Positions 37,841 through 46,213 of a stretch of DNA of 64,000 nt are shown here, piece after piece. The DNA comes from Actinopolymorpha singaporensis (GTDB lineage Bacteria; Actinomycetota; Actinomycetes; Propionibacteriales; Actinopolymorphaceae). Every line of letters starts with the position of its first letter. Position 1 is the stretch's first letter. The stretch is from contig NZ_LT629732.1 of the NCBI RefSeq assembly GCF_900104745.1, positions 868,001 to 932,000 on the forward strand, written 5' to 3'. The notes beneath the pieces were generated by a model. The model was given only the letters and a program-made list of their open reading frames with translations, ran no database searches and had not been told where the DNA came from. A program made the position numbers and the translations under genes.

Positions 37841-38810
37841 CGCAGGCGGGATCGGAGACCGTGCTCACCGTGTAGGGCGGCTGCCCCGACCGGTGGTCAC
37901 CCTGGCTGTTCACCACGTACAGCCGGCACCGGTGGCGGGCGAGCGTGGTGGGGAGGTCGAACGCCTGTCCGTCGGCGTCGGTCAGGATCTTGTGGGTGAC
38001 GGTGCCCGATCGCAGGTCGGGATCGAGGTCAGCGACGTAGACGCCGTTGGGGGCGCCGTAGTTGAGCACCGCGTACAGCCGGCGGCCGGCCAGCACCATG
38101 CCGTCGGCGCCGAAACTTTGGTCGCCGAGATCGAGCTGTTCGACGGTGCGGGTGGCGACGTCGATCCGCCAGACCGCCTCGGTGCCGTTCGAGGCCACCA
38201 GCACCGTGTCACCAGCCGCGTCGGCCACGATGCCGTTCAGCAGCCAGTACTGCGCCGGGAACTGCGGGAACGCCGACCGGATGTCAACCCAGGGTTGCAG
38301 TGGTCCGGGCCGCCCGTGCCGGAGCTGCGCGCGGTAGACGATCGGGTTGGCCCAGTCGGTGACATACACGGCGTCGGCGGTGATGGCCAGGTCGTTCAGG
38401 TCGGCAGGTCCCAGCGGACCGTCCGGCGCGGTGCGTGTGGCCAGCAGCCGGCCGGTACGCGAGTGCACGGTCAGGGTGCCGGCGCCGACCGACCACACCC
38501 GCCCCGCCGTGTCGGTGTGCACGCCGCGCGAACTCGGCCGGTCCACGGCGCCGACGGCGAACGGATGCATCGACGGCGTGCGCACGTCTCCCGCGAACAG
38601 CGCGCCGGTGGCGTCCGACGTCACGTACATGCGGCCGTCCCGGTGCACGGCGATGCCCTCCGGCACCATGCCGGGCTCCGCGGACACGACGTAGGTGTCC
38701 GGCAGCCGCGGCGGAGCCTCCCGTGTGGCCGCCTCGGCCGGTGGCGCCGCGAGCCCCACCGTCAACGCAACCACGGACGCTGTGACCCACAGCGGAAATC
38801 GCCTTGCCAT
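37833..38810 (-). CDS. secreted SMP-30/gluconolactonase-like beta-propeller protein
   Basis: 325 residues from ATG 38810. Signal peptide: ARRFPLWVTASVVALTVGLA, cleavage near AEAATRE. Propeller repeats are seen, for instance VPEGIAVHRDGRMYVTSDAT, GPADLNDLAITADAVYVTDW, WLLNGIVADAAGDTVLVASN and FGADGMVLAGRRLYAVLNYG. The NGI and DGM blocks are where SMP-30 proteins bind metal. It may be a lactonase or a binding protein outside the membrane. First gene of the operon with the MarR gene. Confidence 0.85.
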   Translation of the reverse strand: MARRFPLWVTASVVALTVGLAAPPAEAATREAPPRLPDTYVVSAEPGMVPEGIAVHRDGRMYVTSDATGALFAGDVRTPSMHPFAVGAVDRPSSRGVHTDTAGRVWSVGAGTLTVHSRTGRLLATRTAPDGPLGPADLNDLAITADAVYVTDWANPIVYRAQLRHGRPGPLQPWVDIRSAFPQFPAQYWLLNGIVADAAGDTVLVASNGTEAVWRIDVATRTVEQLDLGDQSFGADGMVLAGRRLYAVLNYGAPNGVYVADLDPDLRSGTVTHKILTDADGQAFDLPTTLARHRCRLYVVNSQGDHRSGQPPYTVSTVSDPACGE

Positions 38811-38893
38811 GCGGGACTCCGTTCGCCACGACCACGGACCAGCCACACCGAACAAGTTCGAGGTCGAAGTAGTTTCGGAGCAGCATGGCGGAC

Positions 38894-40174
38894 TCACACG
38901 GCTGCGCGCAACCCCTCGTCGGACTCATCGGGCACCTCGGGTACCTCGGCCGTCGAGGTGAAGGTCCGCAGGCTCCGGTTGGTGGCGGCGACCCCCGCCA
39001 CTCCGGCCACACACATCACCCCGCCCACGACGAGGGCGAACGTCGCCGAGGTCAGGTCGCCCACGAGGCCGCCCCGGAAGTTGCCCACGTCGGGCCCGGA
39101 AGCCCCGATGACATGCTCGACGGCGCTGACCCGACCGCGGTGGGAGTCGGGGGTCGCGAGCTGCACGATCGATCCACGCGAGATCACCGAGAAGGTGTCC
39201 GCCGCGCCGGCCACCGCCAGGCAGCCGAGCCCGAGCCAGAGATACGGCGCGAGCCCGAACCCCGCCAGGCCCACGCCCCACACCCCCGCGGTCACCAGCA
39301 TCACCACGCCCGGCCGGCCGGACCGCGTGACGCGCCCCGACACCGCCCCCGCACACACCCCGCCCACCGCGATCGCGGTGAAGAACAGCCCCAGCGTCTC
39401 CGGCCGGCCACCGAACCGCTCGGAGTTGACCACCGGGAACAACGCGACCGGCATGGCCAGCACGGTGGCGAAGACGTCGGTGAGGAACGCGCCACCCAAC
39501 GCCGGCCTGCTCGCGACGAACCGCCAGCCCTCCCAGACGGTACGGATGCCGGGGCGAGCGGCGGTGCCCACCGGTCGCATCGCCGGCAACCCACGCACGC
39601 CGTACAGCGCGGCGAGGAAGGCGACCGCGTCCACCAGGTAACAGACGCCCACCCCGGCGTGCGCGATGACCAGGCCGCCCAGCGCCGGCCCACCGAGCAT
39701 GGCGAGCTGGAAGCTGACATGGAACAACGCCACACCTGCGGTCACCTGTTCGGTGGGCAGCAACCGCGGGACGAAGGTACGCCGCGCCGGCGCGCCCAGC
39801 GCACCACCCGCGCTCTGCGCCGCCACGAGGACCAGCAGGACGGCGTATGAACGCAGTTCGGTGAACGCCTGCACCGCCAGCAGCCCGGCGAGCACCAGCT
39901 GCACGGCGGTCGTGACCAGGACGAGGCGGCGGCGGTCGCACGCGTCCGCCAGCGACCCGCCGACCAGTCCGAACACCACCATCGGCACGGCCTGGACGAG
40001 GCCGAGCAGCCCGACGGCCGCCGGACTGCCGGTCAGCTCCCACATTTGGTAGAGCACCGCCACCATGGTCAGCTGCCCGCCGAGCCGGGACAGCGTGGTG
40101 CCCACCCACAGGCGGCGGAACGCTGGACTGGACCGCAGCGGCCGGGTGTCCAGGAACCCGTCGAAGAAGCTCAC
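38894..40174 (-). CDS. MFS transporter (MFS_3/EntS-like)
   Basis: 426 residues from GTG 40174. About twelve membrane segments starting SSPAFRRLWVGTTLSRLGGQ. The A-motif loop GGSLADACDRRRLVL follows, then APARRTFVPRLLPTEQVTAG and ATPDSHRGRVSAVEHVIGAS, the typical blocks of the EntS/MFS_3 exporter branch. The start overlaps the MarR stop (GTGA), so a drug or metabolite exporter controlled by that regulator is likely. Confidence 0.92.
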   Translation of the reverse strand: MSFFDGFLDTRPLRSSPAFRRLWVGTTLSRLGGQLTMVAVLYQMWELTGSPAAVGLLGLVQAVPMVVFGLVGGSLADACDRRRLVLVTTAVQLVLAGLLAVQAFTELRSYAVLLVLVAAQSAGGALGAPARRTFVPRLLPTEQVTAGVALFHVSFQLAMLGGPALGGLVIAHAGVGVCYLVDAVAFLAALYGVRGLPAMRPVGTAARPGIRTVWEGWRFVASRPALGGAFLTDVFATVLAMPVALFPVVNSERFGGRPETLGLFFTAIAVGGVCAGAVSGRVTRSGRPGVVMLVTAGVWGVGLAGFGLAPYLWLGLGCLAVAGAADTFSVISRGSIVQLATPDSHRGRVSAVEHVIGASGPDVGNFRGGLVGDLTSATFALVVGGVMCVAGVAGVAATNRSLRTFTSTAEVPEVPDESDEGLRAAV

Positions 40175-40722
40175 GGCGCGCCGTCCCCGTCGTCCAGGTG
40201 CGCCGCGATCCGGTCCCTGAACGACCGCCGGGCGAGCGCGGCCTCCAGGTCGCGGACCACCTGGCTCAGCGCGTACGGAATCTCGGCCTCGAGGTCGGCG
40301 ACGGCGCGCTCGGTGGCCCGCCACTCCGCCTCGAGGAACGGCAGCACCTCACGGGCGCGCGGTGTCACCGCCACCTCGCGGGTACGGGCGTCGGCGCCCG
40401 GAGTGCTGCGGACGAACCCCTCCCGGCGCAACGCCGCGACCGTCTGGCTCATCGCGGAGTGACTGACGCCGAGCGCGTCGGAGAGCGCCCGGATGGTCAT
40501 CGGGCCCTCCCGGCCGAGCCGGATCAGCGGCCTGGTGAACCGCGGCCGGATCCCGGTCACGCCCCGCTCGGCGTACAGCGCGGCGATCTCGTCGTCCATC
40601 GCGGCCAGCAGAAGGTGCAGCGGCCGCCAGTGGCTCACTTCGGTGGGGTCGGGGCGCTGCCGGCCAGATGGTGGCCGGGCAGGCTTTCGGGCGCGGTCGT
40701 CCGCGGCCGCTGGAGGGACCAT
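40171..40722 (-). CDS. MarR family transcriptional regulator of the MFS operon
   Basis: 183 residues from ATG 40722. A disordered basic N-terminus of about 30 residues is followed by the winged helix: REGPMTIRALSDALGVSHSA, MSQTVAALRREGFVRSTPGA and DARTREVAVTPRAREVLPFL. First gene of the operon with the MFS transporter. A near-palindromic A/T-rich site in its promoter suggests autorepression. Confidence 0.92.
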   Translation of the reverse strand: MVPPAAADDRARKPARPPSGRQRPDPTEVSHWRPLHLLLAAMDDEIAALYAERGVTGIRPRFTRPLIRLGREGPMTIRALSDALGVSHSAMSQTVAALRREGFVRSTPGADARTREVAVTPRAREVLPFLEAEWRATERAVADLEAEIPYALSQVVRDLEAALARRSFRDRIAAHLDDGDGAP

Positions 40723-40731
40723 GCCCGGAAC

Positions 40732-40749
40732 TATAACAGCGCTTATATA
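40732..40749 (-). promoter_or_regulatory. candidate MarR operator within a promoter
   Basis: TATAACAGCGCTTATATA matches its own complement at 14 of 18 positions and is by far the most A/T-rich piece nearby. On the minus strand CTGACC and TTATAG flank it with 18 bases between, a possible promoter for the MarR-MFS operon. Confidence 0.5.
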
Positions 40750-40756
40750 CCTCGGG

Positions 40757-41724
40757 TCAGCGTTTGCGGGCGAGCGTCACCCCGTCCCGTACGGGCAACA
40801 TCACCGACTCGACCCGCTCGTCGTCGCGGACCAGCTCGTTCACCCGGCGGATAGCCGTAACGGCCTCGTCTCGAAACGCCGGGTCGAACGTCCGCCCGCC
40901 CCGGAAGACGTTGTCCAGCACCACCAGCCCGCCGGAGGTGAGTCGGGGCACGATCTCCTCGTAGTACGCCGGGTAGTTGTCCTTGTCCGCGTCCACGAAC
41001 GCGAAGTCGAACGCCGGCTCGTTCGGCAGTGCCCGCAGGGTGTCCAGCGCCGGCCCGATGCGCAGGTCGATCCGGTCGGCCACGCCCGCTCGCTGCCAGT
41101 ACTCCCTCGCCACCGAGGTCCACTCCTCGCTCACGTCGCAGGCGAGCAGCCGTCCGTCCGCGGGCAGCGCACGGGCGACGCACAAGGAGGAGTATCCGGT
41201 GAACACGCCGAGCTCGAGCGCGGTGCGGTGCGGGCACCGGCCAGCCGGACCAGCATGCTCAGCAGGGCGCCCTCGTCGTGCGCGATCTGCATCCCGGCCG
41301 CGTGGCCGGCCACCTCCCTGGTCCGTACGACGAGTTCGGTGAGCAGGTCGTCCGGCGGGGTGCAGTGCGTCTCGAGATAGTCGACGACGACGGGCTGGAC
41401 GAGCTCCAGGGCGTCGCCGTCGGCCGGCTCCGTCCACTCGACCCGAAGCTCCTCCTGGGTGGCGAAGCGCACGAGATGGCGGGCCACGACGTCCTGGATG
41501 CGGGCGAGCGCGTCCGCGTCGACGGCGGTGGCGATCAGGCCGAGATGGGCGGGGCCTGGCGTCAGCACGCACTGCCCGCGCTCGAGCGCGATCACGCCGC
41601 GGCCGTCAGCGCCGACTTCCGCGGTGGCCAGCTCCGCGGTGGCCAGCTGGCCGAGGTGGGAGACCAACTGCTTGACGTAGCGGTCGGGACGTTCTGTCGC
41701 GACCTCCGCTGTGGAGATGGGCAT
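40757..41724 (-). pseudogene. DUF2218-SAM O-methyltransferase fusion, frameshifted by a 5-base duplication
   Basis: From ATG 41724 the first about 100 residues are a DUF2218 domain: PISTAEVATERPDRYVKQLV, ALARIQDVVARHLVRFATQE and ELRVEWTEP. They run straight into an O-methyltransferase start (VDYLETHCTPPDDLLTELVV, AAGMQIAHDEGALLSMLVRL, AGART). There GCGGT is doubled (41220-41229) and the frame shifts. In the new frame the methyltransferase goes on without a gap: ALELGVFTGYSSLCVARALP, FDFAFVDADKDNYPAYYEEI and LVVLDNVFRGGRTFD, ending VMLPVRDGVTLARKR. Taking out the five bases gives one protein of about 320 residues. Either the gene is switched off by slippage, or the base call is wrong. Confidence 0.8.
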
Positions 41725-41799
41725 CGGGATCAGCAAGCTCCTCGGGTGGGTTGCGAAGTGGCCGCCGCTACCACCCTAGGGCTGCCTGGTGACCTGCTC

Positions 41800-43422
41800 C
41801 TACAACGCGACGAGCGACATCTGGTCGACCTGCAGCCAGGCGTCCGCACCCGCTCCCCAGAAGCCGGCGAAGACCTCGATGTCGGCGTTGTCGCCGGGGT
41901 TGAAGTCCACGCTCACCTTCGTGTAGGCGGCCAGGTGCCCGAACGACGTCCGGGCGATCTCGCCGCGCCGGCCGCGTACGCCCAGAGCGCCGTCCGGTAC
42001 GTCACGTTCGGAGGACCGCACCCAGGCGGTGAGCCGGTACAGGCGGTTCGGCCGCACCACGACGGCCTGGGTGAGGGCGTTCCACCCCTGTGCCGCGCGC
42101 ACGTACCCGTTGTTCTTCCCGGCGTACGACTGCTGGCCGTCGCGGTCGATGCCGCCCTGGCCACAGAGGAACCACGGCACCCGCACCTGTCGGTCGGGCT
42201 GTTCCTCGAAGCCCGGGTCACTGAGCAGGTTGGCGGTGTCCACGGCCCGGTCGAGCGTGGTGCGCATGAGGAAGACGTTGTACGGGCCCCACTGCGACAT
42301 CGCGAAGTAGAGCTCCCGGTCACCGGAGGCCGCCGACCACGGATGCATGAACGGCGCGTACAGCGCGGGATATTCACCACCCTCGCCGCCGCGGACTACC
42401 ACCCGTGCGCCGCTCCAGGGGCCGGTGATGTCCGGTGCCTCGCGCATGACGATCGCGGCGCGGTACTCGTCGAGGTACATCATCAGCCACCGGCCGAGAT
42501 ACGCGTTGTACAGCACGGACATCTCACCCGACGGCGCCGCCACGACGGGGACGGCGTCGGCCTCCCGGGCGGTCCAGGCGCGCGCGTTCCAGTACCTCCA
42601 GGCGCCCATGTCGAGCACCCGCGCCTCCGGGACGCGGGCCAGCCTGATGTCGTACAGCCGGCCGCTGCCGGTGCCGAACAGGTACACGAACCCTTCGTGG
42701 CGTACCAGCGAACCCAACTGGAAGCCGCGTCCCCACAAGGGCGCGGAGTTCTGCCAGCGGACGTCGCTCTTGGTCCAGGTCTGCCCGTTGTCGTCGGAGT
42801 ACGCGATGCCGCCGTAGTTGGTGTTCCAGGGACCCCAGTGGTTCTGGGAGAAGTAGTGCAGGAACTGCCGGTCTCCGACGCTGACGCCGGAGTTGGGGAT
42901 GACGGTGATCTCGTCGTTGTCGATCTTCTTCGACGCGAGGAGTTCCTTGGCGTGCCCCGGCCGGTCCACCACCATGTCGTCGAAGGTCATCCCGTCGGAC
43001 AGGTCGTGGTCGGACGACCGCGCGAGGACGTTGGACCGCCAGTCCTGGCCGAACTGCCCGCCGCCGACCTGCCCCTCCCCGAAGGTGTCGCCGAACGCCA
43101 TCAGCACCTGACCCGAACCGTTGTCCCACATCGCGCCGAGATCGGTACCCATCACCTGGTAGCGGGTGTCGGTGTGGTTGACGGAGTCGGGACCGGTCAG
43201 TTTGGCGACCTTCTCCGCGAGCGTCGGGCCCGGCACGCTCGGCCCGGGGGCCAGCATCGGCACCGCCGCGCCGACGGACCTCGGTGCCGGCTGGCCGTGG
43301 CCGCTGCCCGGGTTGTCGTTGGTGCTGCCGTTCGGGCCCTCGGCCCTGGCGGCCTGTGGTCCGGCCACGGCGGCCAGTGGACCCGCCAGCGCGGCTGTGG
43401 TGAGGAGTGTCCTGCGTCGCAT
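41800..43422 (-). CDS. secreted DUF4185 domain protein with C-terminal carbohydrate-binding-like domain
   Basis: 540 residues. The N-terminus RRRTLLTTAALAGPLAAVAG is a Tat/Sec signal ending near ARAEG. DUF4185 (five-bladed propeller, glycosidase-like) covers about residues 70-385: YQVMGTDLGAMWDNGSGQVL, MAFGDTFGEG, FGQDWRSNVLARSSDHDL and YLGRWLMMYLDEYRAAIV. From about 395 a beta-sandwich (LLSDPGFEEQPDRQVRVPWF, RLYRLTAWVRSSERDVPDGA) resembles CBM-like domains. DUF4185 proteins of Actinobacteria include endo-arabinanases acting on D-arabinan, so a cell-wall or plant glycan is a fair guess. A LacI-type operator lies in its promoter. Confidence 0.82.
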   Translation of the reverse strand: MRRRTLLTTAALAGPLAAVAGPQAARAEGPNGSTNDNPGSGHGQPAPRSVGAAVPMLAPGPSVPGPTLAEKVAKLTGPDSVNHTDTRYQVMGTDLGAMWDNGSGQVLMAFGDTFGEGQVGGGQFGQDWRSNVLARSSDHDLSDGMTFDDMVVDRPGHAKELLASKKIDNDEITVIPNSGVSVGDRQFLHYFSQNHWGPWNTNYGGIAYSDDNGQTWTKSDVRWQNSAPLWGRGFQLGSLVRHEGFVYLFGTGSGRLYDIRLARVPEARVLDMGAWRYWNARAWTAREADAVPVVAAPSGEMSVLYNAYLGRWLMMYLDEYRAAIVMREAPDITGPWSGARVVVRGGEGGEYPALYAPFMHPWSAASGDRELYFAMSQWGPYNVFLMRTTLDRAVDTANLLSDPGFEEQPDRQVRVPWFLCGQGGIDRDGQQSYAGKNNGYVRAAQGWNALTQAVVVRPNRLYRLTAWVRSSERDVPDGALGVRGRRGEIARTSFGHLAAYTKVSVDFNPGDNADIEVFAGFWGAGADAWLQVDQMSLVAL

Positions 43423-43452
43423 AGCCCGGCTCCCGTTCCCGATCAGCGGCCA

Positions 43453-43505
43453 GAAATCGATTTCACATTGGCCGGAGGCTAGGAGCCGCCTCGGGACGCC
43501 GTCAA
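43453..43505 (-). promoter_or_regulatory. promoter with LacI-type operator for the DUF4185 gene
   Basis: On the minus strand TTGACG (43505-43500) and TAGCCT (43481-43476) are 18 bases apart. The perfect 12-base palindrome GAAATCGATTTC (43453-43464) sits just after the expected start of transcription. It fits the general LacI-family operator GAAA-N-CG-N-TTTC. No LacI gene is in the window. Confidence 0.55.
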
Positions 43506-43553
43506 CGAACCGCCATCCGCTGACCGCACCCGGTCACGCCGGGTTCCCTTCGT

Positions 43554-43603
43554 GAAGTGTGGAGACCTACGGGGGTCCCAGGCCCCGTAGGTCTCCACAC
43601 TTC
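43554..43603 (-). terminator. long perfect inverted repeat, probable terminator
   Basis: A 21-base perfect stem (43554-43574 with 43583-43603) and an 8-base loop GTCCCAGG. It lies between the stop of the Gfo/Idh operon (43680) and the promoter of DUF4185, both on the minus strand. The length and perfection exceed a normal terminator here. Confidence 0.65.
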
Positions 43604-43679
43604 GCCGCGCACACTGATTCGGACGAGTACCCGCTCGATGTCGACGGATCCGTACGTGCGTATGCCTGGCCCTGGCCGG

Positions 43680-44798
43680 TCAGGAGCGGGCCCAGGGTTG
43701 GCGGGTGGTGCGGATCCGCGTCCCCGACGCCACGGCTTCGGAGACGACCAGCCCGAGGTAGTGGTCCTGGCAGGCGTCCGCCAGCGAGTAACCACCCGAT
43801 GCCTGCCCACCGGAGTGAATCCGCGCGGCCAACCGGGTCAGGCAGGTGGCGATCGCGATCTCCTCGTCGGGCATCCTCGCCGGCGCGTACGGGTTGGCGT
43901 ACACGCGGCGCTCTCCCGCGTACAGCGCCCGGAGGTGGAATCCCTCCAGGTCGCCGCCGAGTCCGGTCTGCTGACGCGTGAACGACGTCTGCACGGGCGC
44001 GGACGGGTCGGGCAGGTGGGTGAGCCGGTCGTCGACGACCTCGCCACGTTCGCCGCGTACGACGATCCGGTTGCCGAGAATCGGGTGGAACCACTGCCCG
44101 GCGGTGAAGTCGTAGACGCCGAGCCGGTCGCCGAAGTCCAGCGTCGCGATCACCTGACCGGCGTCCACCAGCTCCTCCCGGACGGGCCAGCCGTCGCGGT
44201 CGGGACCGCGCTGGAGGCGGTTGGTGAACGCGGTTCCGGCCACCTCCGCGTCGGCGAACCCGACGTCCAGCAACGTACGCAGCACCGCGATCGCGTGGTA
44301 GGTCTGGGTGGCCGACAGGTGGGCGGAGGTCACCTTGCCGAGCAGGCCCGAACGGCACACCTCCACCCGCGCGGCGTACTCCGGAAGGAACGGATACTGC
44401 TCGGCGACCTCCACGATCGCGGTGTCGCCGACCTCGTCCCACAGCGCGCGCATTCCGTCCAGGTCGGGCGCCGGCGGCGTCTCGCTCAGCACCGGAACAC
44501 CGCGCCGGGCCAGCTCCACCACGATGCCGGGGTTCGCCGCCCACGACACCGAGGTGACCACGAAGTCGGGGCCTGCGTCGTCGAGCAGCGCGTCCACCGA
44601 GTCGAACGTCGGTACGCCGAAACGTTCCCGGAGTTCCTTCGCGCGTTCGGGCCTGCGGGCGACCACGCCGGCCACGCCGAAGCGGTCGGGCAACGCGGCG
44701 GCGATCCGGAGGTAGAACTCCGTTCGCCAGCCGCTGCCGACCACGCCGAAGACGGTTCTCGAGGTGCTTGCGTTGGTCATCGCGGTCATGGTGGTCAT
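43680..44798 (-). CDS. Gfo/Idh/MocA family oxidoreductase with altered EKP motif
   Basis: 372 residues. The Rossmann start RTVFGVVGSGWRTEFYLRIA and the later IVVRGERGEVVDDRLTHLPD fit the family. At the place of the usual E-K-P motif the sequence is VLSETPPAPDLDGM, so the Lys is replaced by Thr. The protein may bind the cofactor but work differently, or it may be a non-catalytic partner. The start overlaps the stop of the second Gfo/Idh gene (ATGA): one operon. Alternative starts exist at the ATGs just after the first, in MTTMTAMTN. Confidence 0.88.
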   Translation of the reverse strand: MTTMTAMTNASTSRTVFGVVGSGWRTEFYLRIAAALPDRFGVAGVVARRPERAKELRERFGVPTFDSVDALLDDAGPDFVVTSVSWAANPGIVVELARRGVPVLSETPPAPDLDGMRALWDEVGDTAIVEVAEQYPFLPEYAARVEVCRSGLLGKVTSAHLSATQTYHAIAVLRTLLDVGFADAEVAGTAFTNRLQRGPDRDGWPVREELVDAGQVIATLDFGDRLGVYDFTAGQWFHPILGNRIVVRGERGEVVDDRLTHLPDPSAPVQTSFTRQQTGLGGDLEGFHLRALYAGERRVYANPYAPARMPDEEIAIATCLTRLAARIHSGGQASGGYSLADACQDHYLGLVVSEAVASGTRIRTTRQPWARS

Positions 44799-45904
44799 CG
44801 TGCCTCCAGTCGGCGCCCGTCGCGACCGCCGCCCTCACCGGGATACGGCGTACCCGGATCCCAGTCCGACGCCCCGGGCGGCACGAACTCCGACAGCGGG
44901 AACGTGACCACACAACGGTGCCGATGCGAGAGGTACGCCGCCTCGCACAACTCCAGCGCCCGCAGCGAGGTGTCGGCGACCGTGTAGTCCGGCCTGTGGT
45001 CCGGGCCGCCCTCGTCGATCTGGCGGGCCAGCTCCTCCAGGTGCACCTGGTGCGGCGACCGGTCGGCGTCGGGGATCGGTCCCACGTCGGCGGGACCGGA
45101 CCGCGCGACGATCCGGTAGCCGTTCTCCCACCCCCAGAACTCCACCAGCCCCTCGGTGCCCACGACGCGGAACAGGGTGTCCTTGCCGGGCCGGCTCTGC
45201 GCCACATAGTCGCCGCTGTGCAGCACGACCCGGGCGCCGCCGAGCGTCCAGGCGTACGTCACCGCCTCGGTCTCCACCCGCATGCCGTCGCGGAACGTCC
45301 GGCTCGAGGTGTCGCATGTCGCCAGTACGCCGGCGAACGGATCGGAGCCCAGGAGGTTGACGGCGTACTGGAACCAGTGGATGCCGGCGTTGATGATGTC
45401 CCAGCCGGCACACTCGATCTCCACCAGCCGCACTTCGCCGATGTCCCCTGCCCGCACCCGGCGCAGGATCTCCAGCGAGGTCGGCCGGGCGACGAGCCCG
45501 TGTGGGACGGCGAGCGGCGTCCCGCTCCCGGTCACCGCATCGAGGATGCGCCGGCCTGCCGCGGCCGTGTCGCCGAGCGGCTTCTCCACCAGCAGGCCCC
45601 GCGGACGGTTCGCCAGCGCGGCCAGCGCGATCTCCTCATGAGTCGGGGCGTACGTCGACACGCAGACGACGTCGATCGCGCCGTCGGTTCCGGCGGCCGC
45701 GGACGCGTCGGCGAGAAGCTCGCGATAGTCGGCGTAGGTGCGGATCCCCGGGTGGTCGGCGGCGAGCTTGTCCCGGACGTCGGGCCGCAGGTCGCACGCC
45801 GCCACCAACCGGAACCGCTCCGAGGCGGCGAGCGCGCGGACGCTGAGCATCCCGCCGGTCCCGCATCCGATCACCGCGGCGGAGTACACCGGTCGGTCGT
45901 TCAT
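44795..45904 (-). CDS. Gfo/Idh/MocA family oxidoreductase
   Basis: 369 residues. Rossmann loop: YSAAVIGCGTGGMLSVRALA. Catalytic Lys is in GLLVEKPLGDTAAAG. C-terminal domain: GWDIINAGIHWFQYAVNLLG, with His in the usual catalytic position. GAGGGAG precedes the ATG. It is the first gene of a two-gene operon with another Gfo/Idh protein; the pair probably oxidises a sugar or cyclitol. Confidence 0.92.
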   Translation of the reverse strand: MNDRPVYSAAVIGCGTGGMLSVRALAASERFRLVAACDLRPDVRDKLAADHPGIRTYADYRELLADASAAAGTDGAIDVVCVSTYAPTHEEIALAALANRPRGLLVEKPLGDTAAAGRRILDAVTGSGTPLAVPHGLVARPTSLEILRRVRAGDIGEVRLVEIECAGWDIINAGIHWFQYAVNLLGSDPFAGVLATCDTSSRTFRDGMRVETEAVTYAWTLGGARVVLHSGDYVAQSRPGKDTLFRVVGTEGLVEFWGWENGYRIVARSGPADVGPIPDADRSPHQVHLEELARQIDEGGPDHRPDYTVADTSLRALELCEAAYLSHRHRCVVTFPLSEFVPPGASDWDPGTPYPGEGGGRDGRRLEAR

Positions 45905-46213
45905 CGCGTCTCCCTCACCGCCGGACCTTCGGGGGCCCGCCGTACGTACGTCGACGATCCATGCGTACGCCAGCCTGCCAACGAGCTCCGTGCCGAGGGG
46001 CGCCGCGACCGCAACCGGCCCGGTCGACCGGCGAACCGGCGGCTACGGCCACCGCCAGATGACCGATAGCGGTCAGACCGCGGGCGTGACCCGGCTCGGG
46101 TTCGTGCGTTACCGCAGTAGTGCCGGGTCCGCCGCGGGCCTGATGGTTTCCCCCGTACCGCCGGGCTCGCGGGGGCTCGGCACGCTCAAGGAACCGATCG
46201 GAAGGCTGACCAG
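45905..46213. other. 309-base intergenic region between divergent operons
   Basis: No gene seen. It holds the ribosome site of the Gfo/Idh operon, a CGTACGTACG palindrome near 45940, and TGACCG-ATAG-CGGTCA at 46060-46075. The last is a 6-base inverted repeat that could be an operator for either side. No promoter stands out. Confidence 0.5.
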
